Positions 27,351 to 35,127 of a DNA stretch of 64,000 bases are shown one piece after another; position 1 is the stretch's first letter; each line of letters opens with the position of its first letter. The stretch comes from DASQFQ01 sp963802905. GTDB taxonomy: Bacteria > Actinomycetota > Thermoleophilia > Solirubrobacterales > Solirubrobacteraceae. The stretch is taken from positions 1-64,000 of the forward strand of contig CAWDKH010000024.1 in NCBI GenBank assembly GCA_963802905.1. The letters run 5' to 3'. Both the position numbers and the translations under genes were made by a program. Under the pieces are notes generated by a model. That model did not search any database. It saw only the letters and a list, made by a program, of their open reading frames with translations, and had not been told where the DNA came from.

Positions 27351-28858
27351 TCGTAGGCCTCGTCGAGGGACTGCTTGCCGGGGTTCATGACGTTGTTGGG
27401 GTCGAGCGCGCGCTTGATCGCCTTCACGACCGGCCACGCGCTTCCCATCTCCGTGGGGACGAGCTCGGCGTCGCCGGCCCGCGTGGCGCCGTGGCAGGCG
27501 GTGATCGAGCCGCCGTGGGCGAGCGTGACCTCGGAGATCTCGCGCTTGCACTCGACCCAGGCGTTCCAGTTCTCCTCGTCGAGGCGCTGCTCCCAGATCC
27601 CGACGTCGATCTCGACGAGGTAGTCGGCCCACGGCTTGTAGGGGCCGTTGGTGTAGGCGAACATCCCCCAGTCGTCGAAGATGCCGTAGCGCTCGCGGTA
27701 GCGCGCGACGATCGCGTGCCACTCCTCGCGCACCTTCGGCAGCGCCGAGTAGTTGAGCGCGGCGTCCTCGCAGTGCCACGACATCGGGACCGCCTGGCCT
27801 TCCTTCGAGCGGCCGTGCAGCGGGATCGCGTAGCGGTCGTGGCGCGAGGCCCAGTCGCCGGCCGAGATCTCGTCGCCGAGGTACTTCCCGCCGGCGCTGC
27901 GCCCGAGCTGCATCACGACCTTGGACGCGGGCTCGACCTCGACGCGGCGGCCGTACATCGCGACCGCCACCACCGCGCGCACCGACTCGGGCTGCTCGAT
28001 GTAGGCCTCGTCGTCGCGACGCAGGTAGTTGATCTTCCACTCGTCGAACAGCACGACGCCGGCGAGCGTCGCGAGCCCCGACTTGGCGAGGATGCCGGTC
28101 GTCTCCCACGCGCCCGCGTAGTCCTCGAACGCGAAGAACGCCGCGAACTCGGTCTCCGGCCGCGGCGCGAGCTCGAGCGTCGCCTCCGTGCAGATGCCCA
28201 GCGTGCCCTGATGGCCGGTGAATAGCTGCTTGAGGTTGAGGCCCGTCGAGGACTTGCGCAGCTTGCGCCCGCCGCCGTCGCCGATCTGCGCGATGTCGCC
28301 GGTCGGGAGGACGACCTGCATCGAGACGACGTTCTCGCGCGTGTGGCCGAAGCGCGCGCCGAGCAGCGACCAGCCGCCGGCGCCGATGCGGCCGCCGACG
28401 AGCGAGCACGGGTAGGACGCCGGGTCGTCGGGATAGAAGACGCCGTGCTTCCGGAGCTCCTCGTTGAGCTTGAGCATGTTGATGCCCGTCCCGACGGTGA
28501 CGGTGCGATCCACGAGGTCGACCTCGTGGATCTTGTTCATGAGCTTGACGTCGACGAGGATGCCGCCGCGCAGCGGGACGGCGCCGTCGGAGAGCCCGGT
28601 GCCGCCGGCGCGCGGCACCACCGGGATGCCGAGCCGGTTGGCGAGCTTGACGACCTCCGAGACCTCCTGGGCGGAGACCGGGAGCACGGCGACGTCGGGC
28701 ATGTGGTCGGCCCAGCGGTGGACGGGGAACGGCGCCGGGACGCGCGTGCGGTTGACGCGCGAGCTGAGGTTGTCGAGCACGCGGTCGGGGTCGCCGATGA
28801 TCGCGCGCAGCTCGTCGAGGACCGCCTCGTCGACCGCGCTCTTGAAGGCGACGCTCAT
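27347..28858 (-). CDS. FAD-binding oxidase, glycolate/D-lactate oxidase GlcD-like
   Basis: A 503-aa flavoprotein of the PCMH/VAO type. The FAD site includes VVPRAGGTGLSDGAVPLRGG near residue 80 and PCSLVGGRIGAGGWSLLGARFG near residue 145. It ends ALDPNNVMNPGK, the standard C-terminus of glycolate/lactate oxidase-like enzymes. It should oxidise a 2-hydroxy acid or similar alcohol and pass electrons to the Fe-S protein encoded just upstream, whose stop it overlaps (ATGA). The substrate is not evident. Confidence 0.9.
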   Translation of the reverse strand: MSVAFKSAVDEAVLDELRAIIGDPDRVLDNLSSRVNRTRVPAPFPVHRWADHMPDVAVLPVSAQEVSEVVKLANRLGIPVVPRAGGTGLSDGAVPLRGGILVDVKLMNKIHEVDLVDRTVTVGTGINMLKLNEELRKHGVFYPDDPASYPCSLVGGRIGAGGWSLLGARFGHTRENVVSMQVVLPTGDIAQIGDGGGRKLRKSSTGLNLKQLFTGHQGTLGICTEATLELAPRPETEFAAFFAFEDYAGAWETTGILAKSGLATLAGVVLFDEWKINYLRRDDEAYIEQPESVRAVVAVAMYGRRVEVEPASKVVMQLGRSAGGKYLGDEISAGDWASRHDRYAIPLHGRSKEGQAVPMSWHCEDAALNYSALPKVREEWHAIVARYRERYGIFDDWGMFAYTNGPYKPWADYLVEIDVGIWEQRLDEENWNAWVECKREISEVTLAHGGSITACHGATRAGDAELVPTEMGSAWPVVKAIKRALDPNNVMNPGKQSLDEAYE

Positions 28859-30114
28859 GACTGAGCCTCGGGCGCCGCGGCATGCGTGTGCCCGCCGACC
28901 TCGATGCCCGCCGACTGTGCGACGAGCTCGAACAGGTCCATCACCTCCAGCTGGGCCGCGTCCCCGGCCTCCGACAGCGGCCGCTCGGACCACGGGCAGG
29001 CGCTGATCAGCGTGTCGACCTCGAGCTCGTTCGCACGCGCCACGCGCCTGCGGCTGATCTCGGCGGTGATCTCGGGCTTCTCGACCGGCAGCCCGCCGCC
29101 GCCACCCGAGCAGTAGGACCACTGCGTGACGTGGTCGACGTCGCGGAACTCGATGCCGGGCACCGCGCGCAGCAGCTCGCGCGGGGCCTTGTGCACCCCC
29201 TTGCGCTTGTTGAGCCGGCAGGGGTCGTGGTAGGTGACCGTGCGCTCGACCGGCTGCGTGAGCGCGATCCGGCCTTCCTTGACGAGGTCGTTGACGAGCT
29301 CGACGCCGAGGACGATCTCGAACTCGTAGTCGTCGCCGAAGTAGCGCGGGTAGTCCTCGGTGAAGGCGATGAAGTCGTGCGGGTCGGGGGCGATGATCCG
29401 CTTCGCGCCGACCGCGCGCCAGTCGGCGACGTTGTGCTCGGCGTGCTTGCGGGCGAGGTCGACATAGCCCATCTCGGCGGCCGGGCCGCCGCAGCACCAC
29501 TGCTCGCGCATGAGGCCGAACTCGTAGCCCGCAGTCTGCAAGAGCTGGGCGAACGCGCGTGTGTAGGAGGTGCGGTAGAAGGCTGCCTCGCAGTCGACGA
29601 ACAGGATCGCTTCGCCGCCGATCGGGATGTCGAGCCCCTCGGCCCAGTCGGCGACGTGCTCCTGGGAGACGTCGATCTCGCCCAGCACCGGCTCGTTGTG
29701 GTGCTCGGCCAGGCGCGCGTTCCACTGCTTCCAGCCTTCGCGCTCGTTGCCGGTGGCGACCATCAGCGCGCGCATGGCCTTGACGACGTCGACCGTGCGC
29801 GTGCGATGCCGGTAGAAGTCGCCGAGCATCAGCGTGTTGGGACAGCGCAGCTCGCAGGCGCCGCACTGCGTGCAGTGGACGAAGTCGTCGGCGACGTCCT
29901 CGACGCCGACGAGCCCCTTCTCCATCGCGACGATGCTGGCGTGGAACGCCGTCGGCGTGTGGTTCTCGTTGCGCGTCACCTGCATGACCGGGCAGACCTC
30001 GCGGCAGAACTTGTGGCCAGAGGAGAAGCACCCGTAGGCGTTGCCGCGCCACTGCTCGACGAACTCCTCGGTCAGCCGGGCATCCCCGTTCGCGTCGTAG
30101 CCATTGCCAGCCAC
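28855..30114 (-). CDS. Fe-S electron-transfer protein with two CCG domains (GlcF/HdrD-like)
   Basis: A 419-aa protein. The second ferredoxin motif is complete (C81-x2-C84-x2-C87-x3-C91-P). The first is atypical: C29, C37 and C41-P, with Ser31 and His34 where two ligands normally stand. Two CCG-type cysteine domains follow (REQWCCGGPAAEM near residue 215; YHDPCRLNKR and YCSGGGGG near 300-350). Such proteins carry electrons from FAD oxidases to quinone or disulfides. GTG 30114 has a good Shine-Dalgarno (GAGGAGGA). First gene of its operon, divergent from rarA. Confidence 0.88.
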   Translation of the reverse strand: MAGNGYDANGDARLTEEFVEQWRGNAYGCFSSGHKFCREVCPVMQVTRNENHTPTAFHASIVAMEKGLVGVEDVADDFVHCTQCGACELRCPNTLMLGDFYRHRTRTVDVVKAMRALMVATGNEREGWKQWNARLAEHHNEPVLGEIDVSQEHVADWAEGLDIPIGGEAILFVDCEAAFYRTSYTRAFAQLLQTAGYEFGLMREQWCCGGPAAEMGYVDLARKHAEHNVADWRAVGAKRIIAPDPHDFIAFTEDYPRYFGDDYEFEIVLGVELVNDLVKEGRIALTQPVERTVTYHDPCRLNKRKGVHKAPRELLRAVPGIEFRDVDHVTQWSYCSGGGGGLPVEKPEITAEISRRRVARANELEVDTLISACPWSERPLSEAGDAAQLEVMDLFELVAQSAGIEVGGHTHAAAPEAQS

Positions 30115-30217
30115 AGCTGAGTCCTCCTCGTCGGACGCCGATGCGATCGCGCACCCCGGAGCTAATCGAAAGTGAGCACTCCGAGCAAGCCGAGATGACC
30201 CGCGATACTTGGCCGCG
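30115..30217. promoter_or_regulatory. Divergent promoter region between the oxidoreductase operon and rarA
   Basis: On the plus strand GATACT (30204-30209) lies 8 bases before the rarA ATG with no Shine-Dalgarno, suggesting a leaderless transcript. On the minus strand a TTGCTC and TTAGCT pair, 17 bases apart, lies about 60 bases before the Fe-S gene GTG, which has a Shine-Dalgarno. The minus-strand promoter is a weak match. Confidence 0.4.
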
Positions 30218-31534
30218 ATGGAGCGCCTGTTCGATCCACCCGAGGAAGAGCCCACCCACGAGGTGACGGACGGCCCCTTGGCCGCCCGCATGCGCCCTCG
30301 GCGCCTCGACGAGTTCGTCGGCCAGGAGCACCTGCTCGGCGAGGGCTCCGCGCTGCGGGCCTCGCTGGAGTCCGGCGAGCCGCACTCGATGGTGCTCTAC
30401 GGGCCCCCGGGAACGGGCAAGACGACGCTCGCGCGGCTCGCGGCCGAGCACGCCAGCGCGGCGTTCGAGGAGCTGTCGGCGGTCAACGCGGGCCGGGCCG
30501 AGGTCCGCGAGGTGATCGCGCGCGCTACCGAGCGGAAACGCGGCGGCCGGGCGACGATCTTCTTCCTCGACGAGATCCACCGCTTCAACAAGGCCCAGCA
30601 GGACGCGCTGCTCCCCGCCGTCGAGGAGGGCCTGGTGACGCTGATCGGGGCGACGACGGAGAACCCCTACTTCGAGGTCAACTCCGCCCTGCTCTCCCGC
30701 GCGCAGGTCTACGAGCTGCGAGCGCTGGACTCGTCCGACCTCGAGGCGCTGATGCGGCGGGCGCTCGAGCGCGGCGCCGGCGAGGGGATCGAGGTGCCCG
30801 ACGACGTCATCACGTTCCTCGCCGTGCGCGCCGGAGGCGACGCGCGGACGGCGCTCAACGCGCTCGAGCTCGCGGTCACGACGGCGCAGCGGGGCCAGGA
30901 GCCGCGCGTCTCGATGGGCGACGCCGAGGACGCGCTGCAGCGCAAGGCCGTGCTCTACGACAAGGCCGGCGACCAGCACTACGACTACATCTCGGCCTGG
31001 ATCAAGTCGACGCGCGGCTCGGATCCCGACGCCTCGCTCTACTACCTCGCGGCGATGGTCGAGGGCGGCGAGGACCCGCGCTTCATCGCGCGCCGCATGA
31101 TCGTGCTGGCCTCCGAGGACATCGGCAACGCCGACCCGCAGGCGCTCCCGATCGCGGTCGCCGCCGCGCACGCGGTCGAGCACGTCGGCTTCCCCGAGGC
31201 GGAGTTCGCGCTCGCCCAGGCGGCGATCTACCTGTCGCTGGCGCCGAAGTCCGACGCGGTCAAGCGCGCGATGGGCGAGGTCCACGGCTACATCCGCGAG
31301 TACGGGACCAAGTCGCCGCCGCCGGCGCTGCAGTCGGCGGCCTACCCGGCGGCGCGCAAGCTCGGGCGCGGCAAGGGCTACGACTATCCGCACGGGCATC
31401 CCGGCCACGTCAACGACCAGGAGCACCTGCCCGAGGGCCTCGAGGGGCTGCGCTTCTACTTCCCGGACGAGGGCGAGCCGGAGGCGCGTGAGCGCCTGGC
31501 GGCGATCCGAAAGGCGCGCGGCCGGCAGGAATAA
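30218..31534 (+). CDS. rarA: Replication-associated recombination protein RarA (MgsA)
   Basis: A 438-aa clamp-loader-like AAA+ ATPase acting at stalled forks. RMRPRRLDEFVGQEHLLG is the family start, Walker A is YGPPGTGKTTLARL, Walker B is FFLDEIHRFNKAQQD, sensor 1 is LIGATTENPYFEVN, and SRAQVYEL follows. The C-terminal tetramerisation part has DYISAWIKSTRGSDPDASLY and ASEDIGNADPQAL. The length is normal. ATG 30218 is used because the upstream in-frame TTG adds nothing. A diverged copy of its first codons and promoter sits at 25.9 kb. Confidence 0.95.
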   Translation: MERLFDPPEEEPTHEVTDGPLAARMRPRRLDEFVGQEHLLGEGSALRASLESGEPHSMVLYGPPGTGKTTLARLAAEHASAAFEELSAVNAGRAEVREVIARATERKRGGRATIFFLDEIHRFNKAQQDALLPAVEEGLVTLIGATTENPYFEVNSALLSRAQVYELRALDSSDLEALMRRALERGAGEGIEVPDDVITFLAVRAGGDARTALNALELAVTTAQRGQEPRVSMGDAEDALQRKAVLYDKAGDQHYDYISAWIKSTRGSDPDASLYYLAAMVEGGEDPRFIARRMIVLASEDIGNADPQALPIAVAAAHAVEHVGFPEAEFALAQAAIYLSLAPKSDAVKRAMGEVHGYIREYGTKSPPPALQSAAYPAARKLGRGKGYDYPHGHPGHVNDQEHLPEGLEGLRFYFPDEGEPEARERLAAIRKARGRQE

Positions 31535-31561
31535 CCCCGCGGTGCGGGCGTCCAGGAGGTC

Positions 31562-32932
31562 ATGCGCCTCCTCCTGATCGCCCTCTTCGCCACCCTGCTG
31601 CTCGCCGCGCCGGCGTCAGCCGCCCGCTTCCAGCACAACGGGCCCGACATCGACTTCACCACCGCTGCTTCGGACACCGTCCGCATCACCGCGACCGGCC
31701 ACGAGCTCGGCGACCCCGAGCAGCTGACCTTCACGCGCGGGACCGGCGGGACCGCGTTCACCATCGGCGCTGGCTGCTCGATCCAGATCGGGATCGTGCG
31801 TTGCGGCGTCAGCGATGAGACGCGCCTGCGCTTCACGACGAACGAGCGGGCCGACCTGATCGACGCGTCGCGGACCGAGACGCCGTTCGACGCGAGCGTG
31901 CCGGAGATCTTCGACACCAAGGGCGGCGATGACGTCCTGATCGCCGGGCCACTGGCCGACGAGGTGCGGGCCGGAGCCGGGCGCGACTCGATCACCGGCG
32001 GGCCGGGCGCGGACTCGCTGGACGGCGGGCCCGACGACGACGTGCTCGTCGGGCTCAGCGAGGGCGACGTCGTGACCGGCGGCGACGGCGCGGACGTGCT
32101 CGACCTGACCGGCGAGACGCAGGGCATGACGATCTCGCTCAACAACATCGGGGACGACGGGCCGCTCGGATCCAGCGCCAACGTCCTCGGCATCGAGACG
32201 GTGATGGGCACGCTGACCGACGACATCCTCAGCGGCGGCGACGGAGCCGACACCCTCGACGGCCGCGACGGCAATGACCGGATCGACGCGCGCGGCGGCG
32301 GTGCCGACATCGTCATCTGCGGGCCGGGCGCGGCCGACGTCGCGATCGTCGACGAGACCGACTCGGTGACCGGCTGCGAGCGGGTCGAGCTGCCCGACGT
32401 GGCCGGGGAGCCCGCCGGTCCGGCCGACCCCGTCACGCCCCCGGCGATCGCCGTGGTCGACTTCGACCGCGACGGCGTCGTGGCGGGCGTCGACTGCGAC
32501 GACACACGCGCCGCGATCCGCCCCGGCGCCCGCGACGTGCCGGGCAACAAGATCGACGAGGACTGCGCCGGCGGCGACGCGCGGGCGTCGCAGGTCGGCG
32601 GCCGGCTGAGCTTCGACTTCACCGCGTTCCCCAACGGGACGACGCGCGTGGACCGGCTCGTCGTCCGCGAGCTTCAGGCCGGCGGGCGCGCCGAGCTGCG
32701 CTGTTCGGGCCGCTGCGCCTTCCGCAAGAAGGTCGGCAAGGCCTCGGGCGGGAAGGTCAACCTCCGCAAGCTGATCCGCGGCCGCCTGCGCACCGGCGCC
32801 ACGCTCGAGGTCCGGCTGTCGGCCCCCGGGACGATCAGCCGCGTGGTCCGCTTCAAGATGCGCAAGGCGCGGCTGCCCAAGCGCACGAGCCTGTGCCTGC
32901 CGCCCGGCGGGAAGGTCGGGCGCTGTGCCTGA
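31562..32932 (+). CDS. Secreted RTX-like calcium-binding protein with metal-binding motif
   Basis: A 456-aa exported protein. A signal peptide (LLLIALFATLLLAAPASAA) leads to a beta-rich region. Glycine/aspartate nonapeptides of the RTX type fill about residues 120-265 (GGDDVLIAG, GGPGADSLDGGPDDDVLVG, GGDGADTLDGRDGNDRIDA). At 295-345 a motif of the putative metal-binding type appears (DFDRDGVVAGVDCDDTRAAI, then PGNKIDEDCAGGDA). The rest is a basic beta domain with paired Cys (RCSGRCAF and a final GRCA). Shine-Dalgarno AGGAGGT precedes the ATG. Likely a cell-surface protein; exact role unknown. Confidence 0.85.
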   Translation: MRLLLIALFATLLLAAPASAARFQHNGPDIDFTTAASDTVRITATGHELGDPEQLTFTRGTGGTAFTIGAGCSIQIGIVRCGVSDETRLRFTTNERADLIDASRTETPFDASVPEIFDTKGGDDVLIAGPLADEVRAGAGRDSITGGPGADSLDGGPDDDVLVGLSEGDVVTGGDGADVLDLTGETQGMTISLNNIGDDGPLGSSANVLGIETVMGTLTDDILSGGDGADTLDGRDGNDRIDARGGGADIVICGPGAADVAIVDETDSVTGCERVELPDVAGEPAGPADPVTPPAIAVVDFDRDGVVAGVDCDDTRAAIRPGARDVPGNKIDEDCAGGDARASQVGGRLSFDFTAFPNGTTRVDRLVVRELQAGGRAELRCSGRCAFRKKVGKASGGKVNLRKLIRGRLRTGATLEVRLSAPGTISRVVRFKMRKARLPKRTSLCLPPGGKVGRCA

Positions 32933-32946
32933 CTAGTCTCCGGCCG

Positions 32947-34275
32947 ATGGATGGCCGTTCGCCGCAGCCCCTGTGGTCGCTGATCCCCGCCTCGGGGCGC
33001 GCCCGCTACCTGCGGCGCGCGGCGACCGCGATCCTCGACGAGCTCGACCCCCTGGCCGACGCGCTCGCCGACGCGGTCGGCCAGCCGCGGACCGAGGGCG
33101 TGCTCGCGGAGCTGCTGCCGTCGGTCGGCGGCCTGCACGACCTCGCCGACGACGGCCCGCGCGAGCTGCGCGACAAGCGCCTCGGGCGGATCCCCGTGCT
33201 GCGGGCGGGCCGGCGCTCGCTGCTGCAGTCCGCGCCGGTCGGGACGATCGCGGTGCGCGGCGGCCGCGCGTCGCCGTGGGCCGAGCCGGTGCTCGAGACC
33301 GGCGCTGCACTGCTGGCCGGCAACGCCGTGGTGCTCTCGACGCCGCTGGGCGAGCGGATCCGCGCGGCCTTCGAGCGCGGCGGCGTGCCGCAGGAGCTGA
33401 TCGCGGTCGTCGCGCCGGACGAGGACCTGAGCGCGCTCGCCGACCGGATCGTCGACACGCGCCCACCGGAGTCGAAGGGCACGATGGTCGTCCTCGACGG
33501 CGCGCCGCTCGAGCGGACGGTCACCGGCGCGCTGTGGGCCGCGTTCGCGGGCGGCGGCCGCCACCGCGCCGCGGTCGGCCGGCTCGTGGTCGTGCCGTCG
33601 GTGGCCGGCCCGCTGCTCGACGGGCTCGTGGCCGGCGCCGAGCGCCTGCACCCCGGCGACCCGCGCCGGCCCGACACCGAGATCGGCCCGCTGCTCTCAC
33701 CCGAGACCCGCGAGCGGGTCGAGGACCTGGTCGAGGACGCGATCGCGGAGGGCGCGACGCTCGAGTGCGGCGGCCCGCTCGACGTCCCCGGCGTGGACGG
33801 CGCGTTCTACGCCCCCGCCGTGCTGCGCGGCGTCAAGCCGGGCGCGCGGATCCTGCGCGAGCCGGTGCCCGGCCCGGTGCTCGCCGTGATCGAGGCCGCC
33901 GACGAGGACGAGGCGGTCGCGCTCGCCAAGCGCGCCCCCGCGGTCTCGGTGTGGGCGGGCGACCGCGCCCGCGGCGAGCGCGTCGCGCGCGAGCTCGAGG
34001 CCGACGTCGCCTGGGTCAACGAGCACGGCCACTCGATCCCGGACGCCGCCGTCCGGCTGGCCGGCCACGTCGAGTCGCGCCGGATCGCCTCGCAGCCGAC
34101 CCGGCTGCGCTCCGCCCGCTGGCTCCCCTACGACCCGCAGCTCGTGCGCGCGGCGACCGCGTCCGCGCGGTTGATGCACGGCCGCGAGACCGAGCGGCTG
34201 CGCGTGCTGCGCTCCGGCGCGCTGCCGCTGGCGAGAACGGCCGTGCGGCTGGCGCGAGAGGCGCTCGGCCGCTAG
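32947..34275 (+). CDS. Aldehyde dehydrogenase-fold protein lacking catalytic residues
   Basis: A 442-aa homologue of aldehyde dehydrogenases. Its fold landmarks survive (SAPVGTIAVRGG, ETGAALLAGNAVVLSTP, PDTEIGPLLSPETRERVE, LREPVPGPVLAVIEA, DVAWVNEHG). However, the nucleophile region reads FAGGGRHRAAVGRL, with Arg in place of the Cys of FANAGQTC. The LELGGK segment with the general-base Glu is replaced by MVVLDGAPLER. It should not oxidise aldehydes by the normal mechanism and may bind nucleotide or act structurally. The ATG is 7 bases after TAGTCT, probably leaderless. It ends 17 bases from the convergent DUF2236 gene. Confidence 0.82.
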   Translation: MDGRSPQPLWSLIPASGRARYLRRAATAILDELDPLADALADAVGQPRTEGVLAELLPSVGGLHDLADDGPRELRDKRLGRIPVLRAGRRSLLQSAPVGTIAVRGGRASPWAEPVLETGAALLAGNAVVLSTPLGERIRAAFERGGVPQELIAVVAPDEDLSALADRIVDTRPPESKGTMVVLDGAPLERTVTGALWAAFAGGGRHRAAVGRLVVVPSVAGPLLDGLVAGAERLHPGDPRRPDTEIGPLLSPETRERVEDLVEDAIAEGATLECGGPLDVPGVDGAFYAPAVLRGVKPGARILREPVPGPVLAVIEAADEDEAVALAKRAPAVSVWAGDRARGERVARELEADVAWVNEHGHSIPDAAVRLAGHVESRRIASQPTRLRSARWLPYDPQLVRAATASARLMHGRETERLRVLRSGALPLARTAVRLAREALGR

Positions 34276-34292
34276 GCCGCCCACTGCCTCGC

Positions 34293-35102
34293 CTAGCGGC
34301 TCGTCACCGGCTTCGCCTCGCGCAGCCGCGCGGGCAGCAGCGGCATCATCACGCGCCGCACGTACTCCGCCCCGCCGTGCAGCGCGACCGAGCGGGCCGG
34401 GTCCCACGAGAGCCCGTAGCCGCGGCGGATCTCGCCCGGCAGCAGGCCGACGGTGATCTGGTTGACGAGCTCCAGCATGGGGCGCAGGTGCAGCGGCACC
34501 GGTGGGCGCATGACGATCTGCAGGGCGAGCTCGCGCGCCTGCGGCGTGATGTGGAGGTCGCCGCTCGCGAGCATGTCCTCCATGTAGGCGTCGAAGTCCT
34601 CGATCGTGGCCGGCATCTCCTCCGGCAGCAGGCCGAACTGCTCGCCGATCACCCGGTAGTCCTGCCAGTAGGCGTCGCGCTCCTCGCGGCTCAGCCGCCG
34701 CACGTACTTCTCGTAGACGAGCAGCGACGAGTCGACGATCGGCGCCAGGATCCACAGCAGCAGCTCCGGGTCGTCGGCGGCGTATGGCGTGCCGGCCGGG
34801 AAGCGTCCGGCGGGCTCGGCCAGCTCGCCGCGCACGCGGCGGTGCATGGCGCGGACGCGCCGGGTCAGCCGGTCGGCCTCGGCGCGCGGCCCGTACGTGA
34901 TCGCGTCGATCACCCGTGCGGTGCGCGCGAGCCGCTCGTAGGGCGCGTCGAGTGCCCCGGTGTGGGCGAAGAAGCCCGCGAACGCGACCGGATGGGTGGC
35001 CTGGAGCAGCAGCGTCCGCGGTCCAGCGAGGCGGACGGCCAGCTCGCGATGGACCTGCCGGACCATCGCCGCGTCGGTGAAGTAGCTCGTCTGCGGCGCC
35101 AT
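34293..35102 (-). CDS. DUF2236/MpaB-family oxygenase-like protein
   Basis: A 269-aa protein of the DUF2236 (MpaB/latex-clearing-like) family. Landmarks are LLLQATHPVAFAGFFAHTGA near residue 40, RVIDAITYGP, RRVRGELAEPAGRFPAGTPY and the central LLWILAPIVDSSLLVYEKY. Some relatives are heme-containing oxygenases, and the conserved His and Arg here are compatible with that. The substrate is unknown. The ATG is 6 bases after TACAAC, near the divergent promoter of the tetrapyrrole operon. Confidence 0.82.
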   Translation of the reverse strand: MAPQTSYFTDAAMVRQVHRELAVRLAGPRTLLLQATHPVAFAGFFAHTGALDAPYERLARTARVIDAITYGPRAEADRLTRRVRAMHRRVRGELAEPAGRFPAGTPYAADDPELLLWILAPIVDSSLLVYEKYVRRLSREERDAYWQDYRVIGEQFGLLPEEMPATIEDFDAYMEDMLASGDLHITPQARELALQIVMRPPVPLHLRPMLELVNQITVGLLPGEIRRGYGLSWDPARSVALHGGAEYVRRVMMPLLPARLREAKPVTSR

Positions 35103-35127
35103 TCCCTCGTTGTACGGTGTAGGCGCG
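35103..35127. promoter_or_regulatory. Short divergent promoter, DUF2236 and tetrapyrrole operon
   Basis: Only 25 bases separate two divergent starts. On the plus strand TACGGT (35113-35118) is 9 bases before the ATG of the precorrin-2 dehydrogenase-like gene. On the minus strand TACAAC (35109-35114) is 6 bases before the DUF2236 ATG. The hexamers overlap, as at 7.66 kb. Confidence 0.5.

Noticed and set aside
27347..31426. A 1359-aa open frame on the minus strand
   Set aside because: Only the last 503 residues (from ATG 28858) are the FAD oxidase. The rest is an artefact of high GC, antisense to rarA and overlapping the Fe-S gene, with Arg/Ala-rich shadow composition.
31562..32932. RTX protein as a hemolysin toxin
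   Set aside because: It has a Sec-type signal peptide, few RTX repeats, no pore-forming domain and no type I secretion genes nearby. A surface calcium-binding protein is more likely.
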